DNA of 64,000 bases, from the NCBI GenBank assembly GCA_003242475.1, contig QGUN01000007.1, positions 1 to 64,000 on the forward strand. Reading direction: 5' to 3'. Origin of the DNA: Pseudomonadota bacterium (GTDB lineage Bacteria > Myxococcota > Myxococcia > Myxococcales > Vulgatibacteraceae). Positions 1 to 11,942 of this stretch are shown here, in pieces (the first letter of the stretch is position 1; each line of letters starts with the position of its first letter). The notes under the pieces are model-generated. The model was not told where the DNA came from. It did no database searches and saw only the letters and a list, made by a program, of their open reading frames with translations. The translations under genes and the position numbers were made by a program.

Positions 1-618
<618 letters not shown>

Positions 619-668
619 CTAGACCTCGTGAAATTGGGCGGATAGCCCGCAGTGTCTCGAATTGCGAA

Positions 669-959
669 TCAGCCCTCGATGACGCCGAGGATGTCATCCT
701 CGCGAAGCATGAGGAACTCTTCGCCTTCGATCTTGATCTCCGTACCCGCGTACTTGGAGAAGAGGACCCGATCGTCCGGCTTCACGTCGAGCGGCCGAAC
801 CGTTCCGTCCTCCAGGATCCTGCCGCTGCCGACGGCGATGACCTTGCCCTCCAGCGGCTTCTCCTTGGCGGAATCGGGGATGATGATGCCGCCCTTGGTC
901 TTCTCCTCCTCCTCGACACGCTTGACGATCACGCGGTCATGGAGTGGCCGGATCTTCAT
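669..959 (-). CDS. groES: Co-chaperonin GroES
   Basis: GroES (96 aa, usual length) is the 10-kDa heptameric lid of GroEL. It shows the N-terminal [14 protein letters not shown] strand, the mobile loop [15 protein letters not shown] at residues 21-35, the roof segment, and the C-terminal [13 protein letters not shown] chose the ATG at 959 because it gives the family N-terminus and has a strong AGGAGG seven bases upstream; in-frame codons further upstream would only add unrelated residues through the promoter. It precedes groEL by 56 bases in the usual groESL order, and control by HrcA is expected from the CIRCE element upstream. Confidence 0.97.
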   Translation of the reverse strand: MKIRPLHDRVIVKRVEEEEKTKGGIIIPDSAKEKPLEGKVIAVGSGRILEDGTVRPLDVKPDDRVLFSKYAGTEIKIEGEEFLMLREDDILGVIEG

Positions 960-1007
960 GCGTTCCTCCTGAGTCAAATCCCACGGCGGTCGTTCGAGCA
1001 GGGGAAG

Positions 1008-1034
1008 TTGGCACTCCCGCCGGGCGAGTGCCAA
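1008..1034 (-). promoter_or_regulatory. CIRCE operator (HrcA binding site)
   Basis: A perfect inverted repeat TTGGCACTC-N9-GAGTGCCAA (arms 1008-1016 and 1026-1034) matches the CIRCE consensus TTAGCACTC-N9-GAGTGCTAA apart from one symmetrical change in each arm. It lies between the groESL promoter and the groES start, where HrcA represses heat-shock operons. No hrcA gene is in the window. Confidence 0.95.
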
Positions 1035-1045
1035 CCGCGGCGGTG

Positions 1046-1073
1046 GATATAACGCGCCTTTTCGAGCCGTCAA
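1046..1073 (-). promoter_or_regulatory. Housekeeping-type promoter of groES-groEL
   Basis: Read on the reverse strand there is TTGACG (1073-1068), a 16-base spacer and TATATC (1051-1046). CIRCE begins 11 bases downstream, so the operator would cover the transcription start. This is the typical vegetative-sigma plus CIRCE arrangement. Confidence 0.75.
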
Positions 1074-1123
1074 GAGCGCATCCGCCCGGTGGAACCCGTT
1101 CAGGAGGCAAAGTCCAAAAGACG

Positions 1124-1150
1124 AAAAAAGCCGCGGACTTGCCGCGGCTT
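1124..1150 (-). terminator. Rho-independent terminator after rpoZ
   Basis: On the reverse strand a perfect 9-bp stem AAGCCGCGG / CCGCGGCTT with a 5-base loop is followed by a run of six T (1129-1124). It lies 32 bases beyond the rpoZ stop and upstream of the groESL promoter, so it insulates the two units. Confidence 0.9.
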
Positions 1151-1181
1151 GGCCAGGAGGAAGAGCTCGGAGGAGCGCCGG

Positions 1182-1442
1182 TCAGCGGTTGACCGGGCGC
1201 ATCGTCAAATCCCGCTTCGGCGGGTCGTACTTTCCCCGCAGGGCGTCGTCGACGTCGCGATCGAAGTAGACGTTGCCCTCGGCGATCTCGCGCAGCGCGA
1301 GCACGGCGGGCTTGTTCTTGCCGGCGTCGATCAAGGGCTTCGCCCCGTCCATCAGCTGCTTGGTGCGCTTGCTGGCGAGGATCACCAGGGCGAAGCGGTT
1401 CGGGACCTTCCTCAGGCAATCTTCGACCGTGACTCGGGCCAT
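1182..1442 (-). CDS. rpoZ: RNA polymerase omega subunit
   Basis: The omega subunit (86 aa) assists assembly of the beta' subunit into RNA polymerase. The N-terminus [30 protein letters not shown] is the conserved omega core, including the NRF-LV--A--R---L pattern. The C-terminus ([15 protein letters not shown] and the tail after it) fits the short deltaproteobacterial form. The gene ends before a strong terminator. The upstream ABC operon lies 72 bases away on the same strand, so rpoZ may be its last gene or have its own promoter. Confidence 0.95.
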   Translation of the reverse strand: MARVTVEDCLRKVPNRFALVILASKRTKQLMDGAKPLIDAGKNKPAVLALREIAEGNVYFDRDVDDALRGKYDPPKRDLTMRPVNR

Positions 1443-1514
1443 GGAAACCTCCGCGCCCTCCCCATAAGGCAGTCGGGGCCGGGCGTCAACGAAATCCGGG
1501 GCGAGGGATCGGGG

Positions 1515-2846
1515 TCAGGAGTCCTTCGCCGCCTCCTCCTCCACGTCCGCAAGGGTCTTGGGCACGTTGAGCAGGTGTGAAGTGGTCACCTTGTAGATGC
1601 CGTCCTTGCCCTCGATGCGAACGTAGGTATTGCCGGCCACGTCGTCGCTGAGGTGGTAGGTGGCGATGGCGTTGCCCTCGGCGTCGTAGAGCTCCACGGT
1701 GCGGGCGGGGGCATCGAGGCCGTGCTCGGAGGCGGCGGACGCGGGCAGGGTCTCCAGGGCTTTGAGCCCGGAGAGGTTGGAAAGGCCCGCGTTGACCTTC
1801 CATCGCTTGGCCGGCGCTTCCTTGGGCTCCTGGATGGCCCAGCCGTCGTCGGTGCGGGCCAGGACGAAGCGCTCCTCGCCCGAGCGAACGACCATGCGTG
1901 CCACCTTCGTCGTCTCGAACGGGGCGATGCGGCGGTCGCGGAGGTCGTCGGGATCCTTGCGAAGCTCGTCGACGACGCTCTTTTGCACCTCGGCGAAAAA
2001 GCCTCCGTTGGCCTGGGCGTAGACCTTGTCGTCCACCTTCCAGACGTGGATCTGGCGCTGCTCGCCGTCGCGCACCCAGACCTTCACCTCCAGCTCGGGG
2101 GTGCCGAGCTGGACCGAGGTCTTCTCGGGGAAGGCGATCGCCTTGAGATCCACGATCTTGCGCAGCAGGTTGTCCACCTCCCGCTCGTCCGTGTTGTCCT
2201 GCTTGGGAGCGAGCATCTTCCACTTGCCCTCCTCGCGGGCGAGCTCGACGAGGTAGCGGTTCCCCTCGATGCGAACGCGCTCGAGCGCGTCGCGGGAGAG
2301 GATGGCCAGCCGCTTGTCGCGCAGGTCGAAGCTCGACTTCTCCAGGGAGGACTTGAGGAAGGAGCTGCCGGCGTAGACCTTCCGCGGTGCGTTGCTGACG
2401 AAGTAGGAGTTGTCGAAGGTGTTCTGGTTGCCCACCGCGACGTAGGCGGTCTCTCCGCTCTCGGTCTTGGCCTCCACGCGGACGGGCGGATCCTCGAGAC
2501 CAAAGTTGGCGAGGTCGGTGTCTTCCAGGATCACCCGCGTTCGCTTGGCCTCGGAGAGATCGCGCAGGAGCCGATCCACCGCGGCCGCATCGGCGAGCGA
2601 GCCGACGGGGGCAACCACCCACCAGCTGCCGTCGCGCTTTTCCAGGACGGTGGTCTCGCCCTTGCCGCGGACGGTCAACGACGTGACCTTCTCGATGTCG
2701 AGGCCGAAGAGTTTCTCCTCGGCTTCCTTTGCGGCGAGCTCCTCCTGCTCCTTCTGGAAGACGCCGAAATAGGCGTAGGCGCCCAGAGCGGCCGCGAGGA
2801 CGAGCGTCACCGCCAGCGTGACGAGCATCCGGGTCTTCTGCGACAT
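1515..2846 (-). CDS. DUF4340 membrane-anchored protein of an ABC exporter operon
   Basis: A 443-aa protein with one N-terminal TM helix (about residues 7-27) followed by a large extracytoplasmic region. Segments such as VTSLTVRGKGETTVLEKRDGSWWVV are typical of DUF4340 repeats (beta-rich units with a 'W-v--P' core), and at least three such units appear to follow one another. DUF4340 proteins regularly sit last in GldAFG-type ABC operons, but their biochemical role is unknown. Here the gene starts 2 bases after the gldG-like stop, so translation is probably coupled. A periplasmic accessory role in the exporter is inference from that context. Confidence 0.85.
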   Translation of the reverse strand: MSQKTRMLVTLAVTLVLAAALGAYAYFGVFQKEQEELAAKEAEEKLFGLDIEKVTSLTVRGKGETTVLEKRDGSWWVVAPVGSLADAAAVDRLLRDLSEAKRTRVILEDTDLANFGLEDPPVRVEAKTESGETAYVAVGNQNTFDNSYFVSNAPRKVYAGSSFLKSSLEKSSFDLRDKRLAILSRDALERVRIEGNRYLVELAREEGKWKMLAPKQDNTDEREVDNLLRKIVDLKAIAFPEKTSVQLGTPELEVKVWVRDGEQRQIHVWKVDDKVYAQANGGFFAEVQKSVVDELRKDPDDLRDRRIAPFETTKVARMVVRSGEERFVLARTDDGWAIQEPKEAPAKRWKVNAGLSNLSGLKALETLPASAASEHGLDAPARTVELYDAEGNAIATYHLSDDVAGNTYVRIEGKDGIYKVTTSHLLNVPKTLADVEEEAAKDS

Positions 2847-2848
2847 GG

Positions 2849-4363
2849 CTACCTGGACCTACGCACCAGCCAAACCGAGAGGCCGACCGCGAGGACCAGC
2901 ATCGGCATGGCCGCGATGGAGAAGAAGTTGAGGAACTTCGCGTCGGCGGCGGTCAACGTCAGCCGCGACGCCGCCCGCACCTTCGGACGGATGGTGATCC
3001 GCTCCTCCTGCGAGACGAGCCAGTTGAGGGAGTTGAGGAAGAGGTCGGCGTTGCCGGCCGCGTTGACGAAGCGGTTGTTGACGAAGTCGGCGTCGCCGAT
3101 GGCGACGATCCGCGTCTTCGTCTCGCCCTCTCCCTTTTCCAGCGCGGCCAGCACGCCCAAGGAACCCCGGCGATCGGATTCCGGGGTGTACTGCGCCGCG
3201 CCGCTGCGCCAGTCGGTCTCGCCCCAGGCGGAAGGATTGGTCGTCGCCACGACGAGCGGGCGCGGATCGACGTCGCCCCGAGCGGTGATCGGGCGGACGG
3301 TGGGGAAGATGGTCTGGAAGGCGAATCCCTTGGTGATGGCGTGGTCGGCGTACTGCTGGACCACGGGGATGGCATCGCCGCCGCCGAAGAGCTTGGAGAG
3401 CGGGTCGACGATGATCGCGTCCTCGAAGAGGATCCCGTACTCGCTCAAGAGGTCGAGCAGGTTGGGATCGTCGAAGGTCGGTTCGAGCGCCACCAGCAGC
3501 CTTCCTCCATTGTGGAGGTAGCTCCGCAGGGCCTCGACCTCCTCGGGCATGAAGGGCCGCTGCGGTCCGAGGATCGCGAGCGCGCCGGCGTCCTCGGGGA
3601 TGGACTCGGTGCTCAGGTGCAGGGTCTTGTGCTCGAGGCCCTCGTTCGCGAGCCGCTGGGCGATGGTGGCGTAGCCGCGCTCGCCGGATTCGGTGAGCGA
3701 GCCCTCGCCGTGGCCGGTCACGAAGTAGACGACCTTCGAGGTGGTATGCAGCAGCTTCTTGATGGCGTTGGTGAAGCCCTCCTCGGTGAGGTCGGGGGAC
3801 TTGGCCTCGGCGCTACCCCGCAAGAAGACGACCCGGGGGCCGTGCTGGGTGATGTTCTTTTCCTGGACGAGCTGCGGCTCCTTGTCCGGGTCCACGAATT
3901 GCACGACCAGGTGGGAGCTTTCGCGCTGGTAGCGGTTGAGGAGCTCCTTGACGCCCTCGTAGGCGGGGTCGTTCGGCCCGAAGAAGGCGAGGACGCGCAC
4001 CTCGTCCTGCAGCGACTTCAAGACCTCGGTGGTCTCGGGGGCCAGGGTGAAGATCTTTTCGCGGGTGAAGTCCCACGAGACCTTCTGCTTGACCGCGATG
4101 TAGTTGACCGCGACCAAGGCGGCGCCGAGCAGAACGGTGATGATCGCCGACGCGGAGTAAAAGAGGGTGCCGCGGCCGGCGAAGGTGCGGCCCAGCGCGC
4201 CCTTGTTGGCGACGAAGTAGAAGACGATGAGGCCCAGGCCGACGATGCCCTGCCCGAGGCTCATGCCGCCGGCGCCCGGGACGAAGAGGAGCATCGAGGT
4301 GGCGGAGACGACCAGGGCGATTCCGAAGCCCAGAGCGATCCGCGAAAGCGTTCGCAGGTCCAT
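2849..4363 (-). CDS. GldG-family ABC transporter auxiliary membrane protein
   Basis: A 504-aa protein with several TM helices at the N-terminus (about residues 8-30, 38-52 and 70-92), a long soluble domain and one C-terminal TM helix before WLVRRSR. The soluble part starts with the WDFTREKIFTLAPET motif and contains VRVLAFFGPNDPAYEGVKELLNRY and VVYFVTGHGEGSL, which are hallmarks of the GldG / ABC_transp_aux family. In Bacteroidetes GldG works with GldA and GldF in gliding; in other phyla the same set is an ABC transporter of unknown substrate. It sits between the gldF-like permease (21-base gap) and the DUF4340 gene (2-base gap). The gliding link should not be assumed here. Confidence 0.85.
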   Translation of the reverse strand: MDLRTLSRIALGFGIALVVSATSMLLFVPGAGGMSLGQGIVGLGLIVFYFVANKGALGRTFAGRGTLFYSASAIITVLLGAALVAVNYIAVKQKVSWDFTREKIFTLAPETTEVLKSLQDEVRVLAFFGPNDPAYEGVKELLNRYQRESSHLVVQFVDPDKEPQLVQEKNITQHGPRVVFLRGSAEAKSPDLTEEGFTNAIKKLLHTTSKVVYFVTGHGEGSLTESGERGYATIAQRLANEGLEHKTLHLSTESIPEDAGALAILGPQRPFMPEEVEALRSYLHNGGRLLVALEPTFDDPNLLDLLSEYGILFEDAIIVDPLSKLFGGGDAIPVVQQYADHAITKGFAFQTIFPTVRPITARGDVDPRPLVVATTNPSAWGETDWRSGAAQYTPESDRRGSLGVLAALEKGEGETKTRIVAIGDADFVNNRFVNAAGNADLFLNSLNWLVSQEERITIRPKVRAASRLTLTAADAKFLNFFSIAAMPMLVLAVGLSVWLVRRSR

Positions 4364-4384
4364 CGTGCGTTCCCCCTTCCTCGA

Positions 4385-5176
4385 TCAGGCCCACCGCCTC
4401 GACTCGACCGAGCGGTGGGTGAGAAAGAGTCCGAGGACGATGATGGAGAGGAAGTAGACGAAGTCCTCGAGGCTGACCATGCCGCGGGCGAAGGGTACCA
4501 GGTGGCTCACGGAGGAGAGGTAGACCATCACCTGCTGGGCCTTGCCCTCGAGGTCGCCGGCCTTCCAGCTCACCACCCACGTCAGGAGCAGGACGAAGAA
4601 GGTGATGAGAGCTGCCACCACCTGTGAGTCGGTCAGCGACGAGATGAAAAGGCCGATGGCGAGGAAGGCGGCGCCCATGAGGAAGAAGCCGAGCAGACCG
4701 GAGGAGACGGTCTGCCACTCCACCGCACTACCCGCGTCCGAGGTCCCGAAGATGGTCAGAAGCAAGGGGAAGACGGCCACGATCCCCACGATGACGAGGA
4801 GGATGGCCAGCCCCGCCAGGTACTTGCCGAGGACGATGTCGATGGAGCGGATGGGTGCGGTCATCAAGAGCTCCATCGTGTTCTGCTTCCGCTCCTCGGC
4901 GAGGAGCCGCATCGTCAAAAAGGGCACCACGAAGGCCAGCACCAGGCCCATGTTGACGATGAGCGGCGCGGCGACCATCTCGGTCAGGTTCATGCGCTCG
5001 AGGAATTGCGGCGCCTGAAACTGCATGAACTGCATGGTGCGCCGCTGAAACTCCGAGGTGAACGAGAGGAAGAACCACGCGCCGATGAAGGAGGTGGCGA
5101 AGAACGCCACGTAGGCGATCGGCGTGGTGAAGTAGAGGAGGATTTCCTTCTTGGCGATGGCGATGGAGCTGCGCAT
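4385..5176 (-). CDS. ABC-2 type permease, GldF-like
   Basis: A 263-aa integral membrane protein with about six TM helices. The N-terminal AIAKKEILLYFTTPIAYV and the internal RLLAEERKQNTMELLMTAPI segment are characteristic of ABC-2/GldF permeases, the latter being the cytoplasmic coupling helix region. It forms the membrane channel for the ATPase encoded 17 bases upstream and is followed by the GldG-like subunit. The substrate is unknown. Confidence 0.88.
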   Translation of the reverse strand: MRSSIAIAKKEILLYFTTPIAYVAFFATSFIGAWFFLSFTSEFQRRTMQFMQFQAPQFLERMNLTEMVAAPLIVNMGLVLAFVVPFLTMRLLAEERKQNTMELLMTAPIRSIDIVLGKYLAGLAILLVIVGIVAVFPLLLTIFGTSDAGSAVEWQTVSSGLLGFFLMGAAFLAIGLFISSLTDSQVVAALITFFVLLLTWVVSWKAGDLEGKAQQVMVYLSSVSHLVPFARGMVSLEDFVYFLSIIVLGLFLTHRSVESRRWA

Positions 5177-5193
5177 CTCTCCCTACCTCCCGA

Positions 5194-5943
5194 TCAGGCG
5201 GCCTGCGACTGCTCCCCGGGCTCCGTCCGCACGTTCGAGGTGAGCTCCAGGAAGATCTCCTCGAGGCTCTTGCCGGGGTGCTTTTGCTGCAGCGACTCGA
5301 GGGTGTCGCGCGCCCGCAGTCGCCCGCGCGCGATCACCAGGACGCTGTCACAGGTGGCGACCACCTCCTGCATGATGTGGGTGGAGAGGATGATGGTGTG
5401 CTTGCCCTTGAAGCTGCGAATGAGGTCGCGGACCTCGAGGATCTGGGAGGGGTCGAGGCCGACGGTCGGCTCGTCGAGGATGAGGATGTCCGGCGAACCG
5501 ATCAGCGCCTGGGCGATCCCCACCCGCTGCTTGTAACCCTTGGAGACGTTGGCGATGAGCCGGTCCATGACGTGGTCGACGTGGGCCGCCCGGGCCACCC
5601 GGTCGACCTCGTCCCTGATCTGCTTGCGGGGGACCCCCTTGAGGTCCGCCACGAAGCGCAGGTAGGCCCGGATGGTCATGTCCGGGTAGAGGGGCGGGTT
5701 TTCCGGCAGGTAGCCGACCCGCTTCTTGACCTCCAGGGGCTGTTCGAAGACGTCGAATCCCGCCACCTTGACGGTGCCGCTCGTCGCCGGCTGAAAGCCG
5801 GTCAGGATCCGCATGGTCGTGCTCTTTCCCGAGCCGTTGGGGCCGAGGAAGCCCAGCACTTCTCCCTTCGATACCTGGAAGGTCAGATCCTCGATGGCCG
5901 TGATGTCGCGGTAGCGTTTGGTCAGTCCCGAGACTTCGATCAT
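5194..5943 (-). CDS. ABC transporter ATP-binding protein, GldA-like
   Basis: A 249-aa nucleotide-binding subunit. Walker A GPNGSGKST is near residue 35, the signature is SKGYKQR (the GldA/CcmA-type variant of LSGGQ), Walker B is DILILDEPTVGLDP, and the switch histidine lies in ILSTHIMQEV. I set the start at the ATG giving MIEVSGLTKRY, the usual ABC N-terminus; the frame stays open far upstream, but that extension has no family similarity and overlaps lysC on the other strand. It is the first gene of the four-gene exporter operon and is divergent from lysC. Confidence 0.93.
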   Translation of the reverse strand: MIEVSGLTKRYRDITAIEDLTFQVSKGEVLGFLGPNGSGKSTTMRILTGFQPATSGTVKVAGFDVFEQPLEVKKRVGYLPENPPLYPDMTIRAYLRFVADLKGVPRKQIRDEVDRVARAAHVDHVMDRLIANVSKGYKQRVGIAQALIGSPDILILDEPTVGLDPSQILEVRDLIRSFKGKHTIILSTHIMQEVVATCDSVLVIARGRLRARDTLESLQQKHPGKSLEEIFLELTSNVRTEPGEQSQAA

Positions 5944-7225
5944 CGCAGCCTCCTTGGGCGGAGATCGTCTGGCGCTCACCGGCCGGCTCTCCGGCCCGCG
6001 CGCCCCGCGAAACAGCCGGGGAATCGCTTCATTCCCCGGTGCATGACCGAATGTGCCGAACCGTAGCACCCGATCTGCGACTGTCAACGAGGCAGCCGGC
6101 CCTTGTGCGCGCCGGGCCGGCGGCCGTAGAAAAGGGCGCCGATGGCCATCGTGGTACAGAAGTACGGGGGTTCCTCGGTCGCGGACGTCGAGAAGATCCG
6201 GCTGGTCGCCGAGCGGGTGGCCAGGACCCGCCAGGAGGGCAAGCAGGTGGTCGTGGTGGTATCGGCCATGGGCGATACCACCGACGAGCTCTTGGCGCTG
6301 GCCCGAAGCGTCTGCGAAAACCCCTCGCGCCGCGAGCTCGACATGCTCCTGACCGCGGGGGAGCGCATCTCGATGGCGCTCCTCTCCATGGCGCTCAACG
6401 CGCTCGGGGTGCCCGCGGTCAGCTTCACGGGCTCGCAGAGCGGGATCATCACCAACGAGGCGCATACCAACGCTCGGATCGTCGAGGTCCGACCCCAGCG
6501 GGTCTTCCAGGCGCTCGACGAGGGGAAGGTGGTGATCGTCGCCGGCTACCAGGGCGTCTCCCGCACGCGGGAGGTGACCACGCTGGGGCGGGGCGGCTCC
6601 GACGCCACCGCGGTGGCGCTGGCGGCGGCACTGGGGGCGGAGGCCTGCGAGATCTACAGCGACGTCGACGGCGTCTACTCCGCCGATCCGCGGGAGGTGC
6701 CGGGGGCCCTTCGCCTCGACGAGCTTTCCTACGAGGAGATGCACGCCCTGGCGGAGTCGGGCGCGCGGGTCCTCAACGCCCAGGCGGTGGAATTCGCCCG
6801 GCGGGCGGGGGTGATCCTCCACGCCCGGCAGACCTTCGGGTCTGCGGCCGAGACGCGGATCGGGCCGGCGGATCCCTGGGACCGGCGGGTGGTCGGGGTG
6901 GCTTCGGAGGGATCGCTGATCGGGATCCGGATCGAGCGCGGCGCGCCGGGACTGGTGGCGCGCCTTCGCGAACTCGGGGTCCCCACCCAGGAACTCTGGG
7001 TGGAGGGCGAGGGCGGCGCCTCCTTCCTCCTCTCCAAGGAGCGGGTGGTGGACTGGCCCGCGGTGGTCGAGGACCTGCGAGGGCGGGGCGCCTCGGCGGA
7101 GGACGGCCTCGGCACCGTCTCGGTGGTGGGCACGGGGATGGACGAGGACGCCCGCATGCTCGAGCGCTTCCTCGAGATCGTCGGGGAGCAAAGGCCCCGG
7201 CGGGTGACCGCCTCCCGCCACCGCC

Positions 7226-9445
<2,220 letters not shown>

Positions 9446-9452
9446 GGACGCC

Positions 9453-10772
9453 TCAGCGCATCATCTTTCTCAAGAGCAATCGGTGATCGTTGGCTTTCGG
9501 GGGGAGTTCGAGGAAGACGACCATCTCGTGAAGCCGAGAGAAGATCCGCGGCCCCACGCGAGAAAGCAGACTTTCACCCAGCGGTTCACCGGGGCGCTCT
9601 TCGAGCGGGTGGTTGGTCGCGAAAAGCGTGGGCTTTTCGTTGTTGTAGCGGCGGCCGATCAGCTCGTCGAGGACCTCCTCCTCGAAGACGCTCCCGCGCC
9701 CCTTGCCGAGCTCGTCGATGGCCAGGACGTCCACCTGCGCCAGCTCGTCGATCTTGTCGACAGTGGCCCGGGCGCGCGGGTCCGAGATGGCCGCCTTCAG
9801 ATCGGCGAAGAGAAGGGAGATCTCGACGTAGCGGCAGCGGATGCCTCGCTCGAGGGTGAGCGTGGCGAGCGTGGCCGCCAATAGATGCGTCTTGCCCCGG
9901 CCCGGTCCGCCGATCAGCCCCAGGCCGAGACGCGATGGGGCGCGGCCGAGGGCAAAGGAGCGGAAGGCATCGCGAGCCTCGCGGATCGCGGGTGGATCGC
10001 CCTTTTCGACGTAGAAGTTCTCGAAGGTCTTGTTCCAGAAGCGCGCGGGAAGCTGGGCCGCGTTGTAGGCGGCCACCCGCCGGGCCAGGCTCTGGCACGT
10101 GCAGGGGACGGTGAACTCGTAGCCGTCGCGCACGCGCACGAGAAAGCCGCGCCCCTCGCACTCGGGGCAGTGTCGTTCGCAGTTGCAGAGCCAGGCCCGG
10201 GCGAAGGGGCCCTCGACGCCGAGTCGATAGCCCTTGCCGTTACAGACGGCGCATGCGTGGGATGCTGGCGCCGGCGCGATCGCGGGAGGCTCCGCGCGGC
10301 GCGGCACCCGGGCGAGGACCTCGTCGAGGGCGTGAGCGAGGGCGCGAGGGGCCTGGTCTTCCGCCAGCGGGCGCACGGGATCCACCTCGGGGGAGAGTTT
10401 CGGCAGCGAGTCGGCGAGGCCAGCATAGTCCGGTGCGCAGGCCTCGGTCGAGGATTCTCGTGTGGGGATTCCGCCGCGCATCCGCCCCTGGAGGGTTCTC
10501 TCGATCTCCCGCTCCGCCAGCTCCAGGGGGAAGGGCCGCCGCCGGGCCGCGCGCCCCGAGGCTCTCCACGCGGCGTGGGCGCGCTCGAGCGCGTCGAGGG
10601 CGACGCCGAGCGGCACCCCTCGCTCCTCCCAGCGGCGGATGCGCTCCGCGTCGAGCGAGGGCAAGAGCAAGCCGGAGCCGCGGAGCTCGAGATAGCGCTG
10701 ACCGACGCGGGACACGAAGGCGGAGCCCCCGTCCCCGGGGGTGGGGCGATGGTCCTCGGGTGGCATGGTCAA
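9453..10772 (-). CDS. DnaC/IstB-like AAA+ ATPase with DnaJ-type zinc motifs
   Basis: A 439-aa protein resembling helicase loaders (DnaC/DnaI) in its C-terminal half: Walker [10 protein letters not shown] near residue 290, Walker [10 protein letters not shown], sensor-1 [11 protein letters not shown]. The centre (about 174-226) has four cysteine pairs, [19 protein letters not shown] and CTC; two are exact CxxCxGxG motifs as in the DnaJ zinc domain. The N-terminal 170 residues are low in conservation signals. The TTG start at 10772 overlaps the kinase stop (TTGA); an ATG two codons on (10766) is equally possible. Loading of replicative helicase is one possibility; the company of two kinases suggests a signalling-linked role, which is inference. 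Confidence 0.82.
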   Translation of the reverse strand: MTMPPEDHRPTPGDGGSAFVSRVGQRYLELRGSGLLLPSLDAERIRRWEERGVPLGVALDALERAHAAWRASGRAARRRPFPLELAEREIERTLQGRMRGGIPTRESSTEACAPDYAGLADSLPKLSPEVDPVRPLAEDQAPRALAHALDEVLARVPRRAEPPAIAPAPASHACAVCNGKGYRLGVEGPFARAWLCNCERHCPECEGRGFLVRVRDGYEFTVPCTCQSLARRVAAYNAAQLPARFWNKTFENFYVEKGDPPAIREARDAFRSFALGRAPSRLGLGLIGGPGRGKTHLLAATLATLTLERGIRCRYVEISLLFADLKAAISDPRARATVDKIDELAQVDVLAIDELGKGRGSVFEEEVLDELIGRRYNNEKPTLFATNHPLEERPGEPLGESLLSRVGPRIFSRLHEMVVFLELPPKANDHRLLLRKMMR

Positions 10773-11782
10773 CCGGAGAGAAGGAGGTCGAGGATCTCCT
10801 CGGCCGTCTGGAAGCGGTCGTCGGGGTCCTTACGGAGCAGCCGCTGGGCGATGTAGGCGATCTGTTCGTCGGCCTTCGGGTTGAGCTCCTCCAGCGGCAA
10901 GGGCTCGAAGTCGAGGATGCGTTGCCAGAACTCCGCCGGCGTGTCCGCGTCGTAGGGCGGCTGGCCGGTCATCAGCTCGTAGAGGATCACGCCCAGCGAG
11001 TAGAGGTCGGCGCGCCCGTCGATGGGCTCGCCCAGCGCCTGCTCGGGCGACATGTAGCGGTACGTCCCCACCACCTTTCCCGTCACCGTGATCCCGCTTT
11101 CCTCGGCCAGGTACTTGGCCAGGCCGAAGTCCATGATGCGCACCCGGCGATCGGCGTCGACCAGGATGTTGCTCGGCTTGAGATCCCGGTGCACCAGCCC
11201 GTGGCCGTGGATGTAGGCGAGGGCGTCGCAGATCTGCACCAGGGCGTCCTTGAGGCGACCGATCCGCTCGGGCCTGTTGATCTCCTCCAGCGTGAGTCTT
11301 CGCTCCGCCCCTCGCGCCTGCCCTTCGAATTCGGCGGAGGGGCCGGGGGTGTAGAGCTCCTCCGTATCCGGCTCGTCGAAGAGGGCGTCGAGATCGAAGC
11401 CGCCGCGTACGCCGCTGCGATGGTCGAGGCCGTCGCCGGGGAGCGAGAGGGAGAAGGAATCGGTCAGGGAGGGCGCCATCCAGTCGAGGGAGAGGTAGCT
11501 GCGCAAGTTCAACCCCTCCACCAGCTCCATCACGAGGTAGGGGCTTCCCTCGTGGATGCCGGTATCGAAGACGCGGACGACGTTGGGATGCTCGAGCTCC
11601 GAGAGCGCCTGGAACTCGCGGGCGAGCCGCGCCGCCTGCGTGGAGGAGAGGCTGCCCGGGTGCAGGAGCTTGAGCGCTACCTCCTCGTTGGTGCGATCGT
11701 CCTGCGCCCGGTAGACGACGCCGGCGCCGCCTCGGCCGAGCGTGCCTTCGATCCGGTAAGGCCCAATGACCGTGGGTGACAC
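10769..11782 (-). CDS. Hanks-type serine/threonine protein kinase, soluble
   Basis: A 337-aa kinase with the glycine loop GRGGAGVVY (16-24), catalytic Lys38 in VALKLL, Glu56, the HRDLKPSN catalytic loop at 198-205, DFG at 218-220 and the APE-equivalent [10 protein letters not shown]. There is no TM helix or sensor domain after the kinase fold, so it should be cytosolic. Between the hinge and helix E, about residues 100-165, it has a long acidic, probably disordered insert that is unusual for the family. GTG start with GGGGGAT upstream. It is the first gene of a three-gene reverse operon with the DnaC-like ATPase and a histidine kinase. Confidence 0.92.
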   Translation of the reverse strand: MSPTVIGPYRIEGTLGRGGAGVVYRAQDDRTNEEVALKLLHPGSLSSTQAARLAREFQALSELEHPNVVRVFDTGIHEGSPYLVMELVEGLNLRSYLSLDWMAPSLTDSFSLSLPGDGLDHRSGVRGGFDLDALFDEPDTEELYTPGPSAEFEGQARGAERRLTLEEINRPERIGRLKDALVQICDALAYIHGHGLVHRDLKPSNILVDADRRVRIMDFGLAKYLAEESGITVTGKVVGTYRYMSPEQALGEPIDGRADLYSLGVILYELMTGQPPYDADTPAEFWQRILDFEPLPLEELNPKADEQIAYIAQRLLRKDPDDRFQTAEEILDLLLSG

Positions 11783-11897
11783 CGATCGATTGTATCCCCC
11801 GCATTCGAGGGGGTAAAGGCGAGCCGCCCGCTACCGCGGTCGGCGGGTGGCTGACCCTTGACCGGGCGGTAGGGGCTCGCTAGGAGGCGCAGACACC

Positions 11898-11942
11898 ATG
11901 GTTTTCGAGCTCCGCTCACATCCAGGACGAAGGCTCTCGTGA
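11898..11942 (+). CDS. 14-codon leader peptide coupled to uppS
   Basis: A short frame ATG...TGA encoding MVFELRSHPGRRLS. It is preceded by TAGGAGG with good spacing (11880-11886) and its stop overlaps the GTG start of uppS as GTGA (11939-11942). uppS itself lacks a Shine-Dalgarno sequence, so ribosomes finishing this leader could re-initiate on uppS. It has no similarity to known leader peptides that I recognise; it may act only through coupling. Confidence 0.5.
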   Translation: MVFELRSHPGRRLS

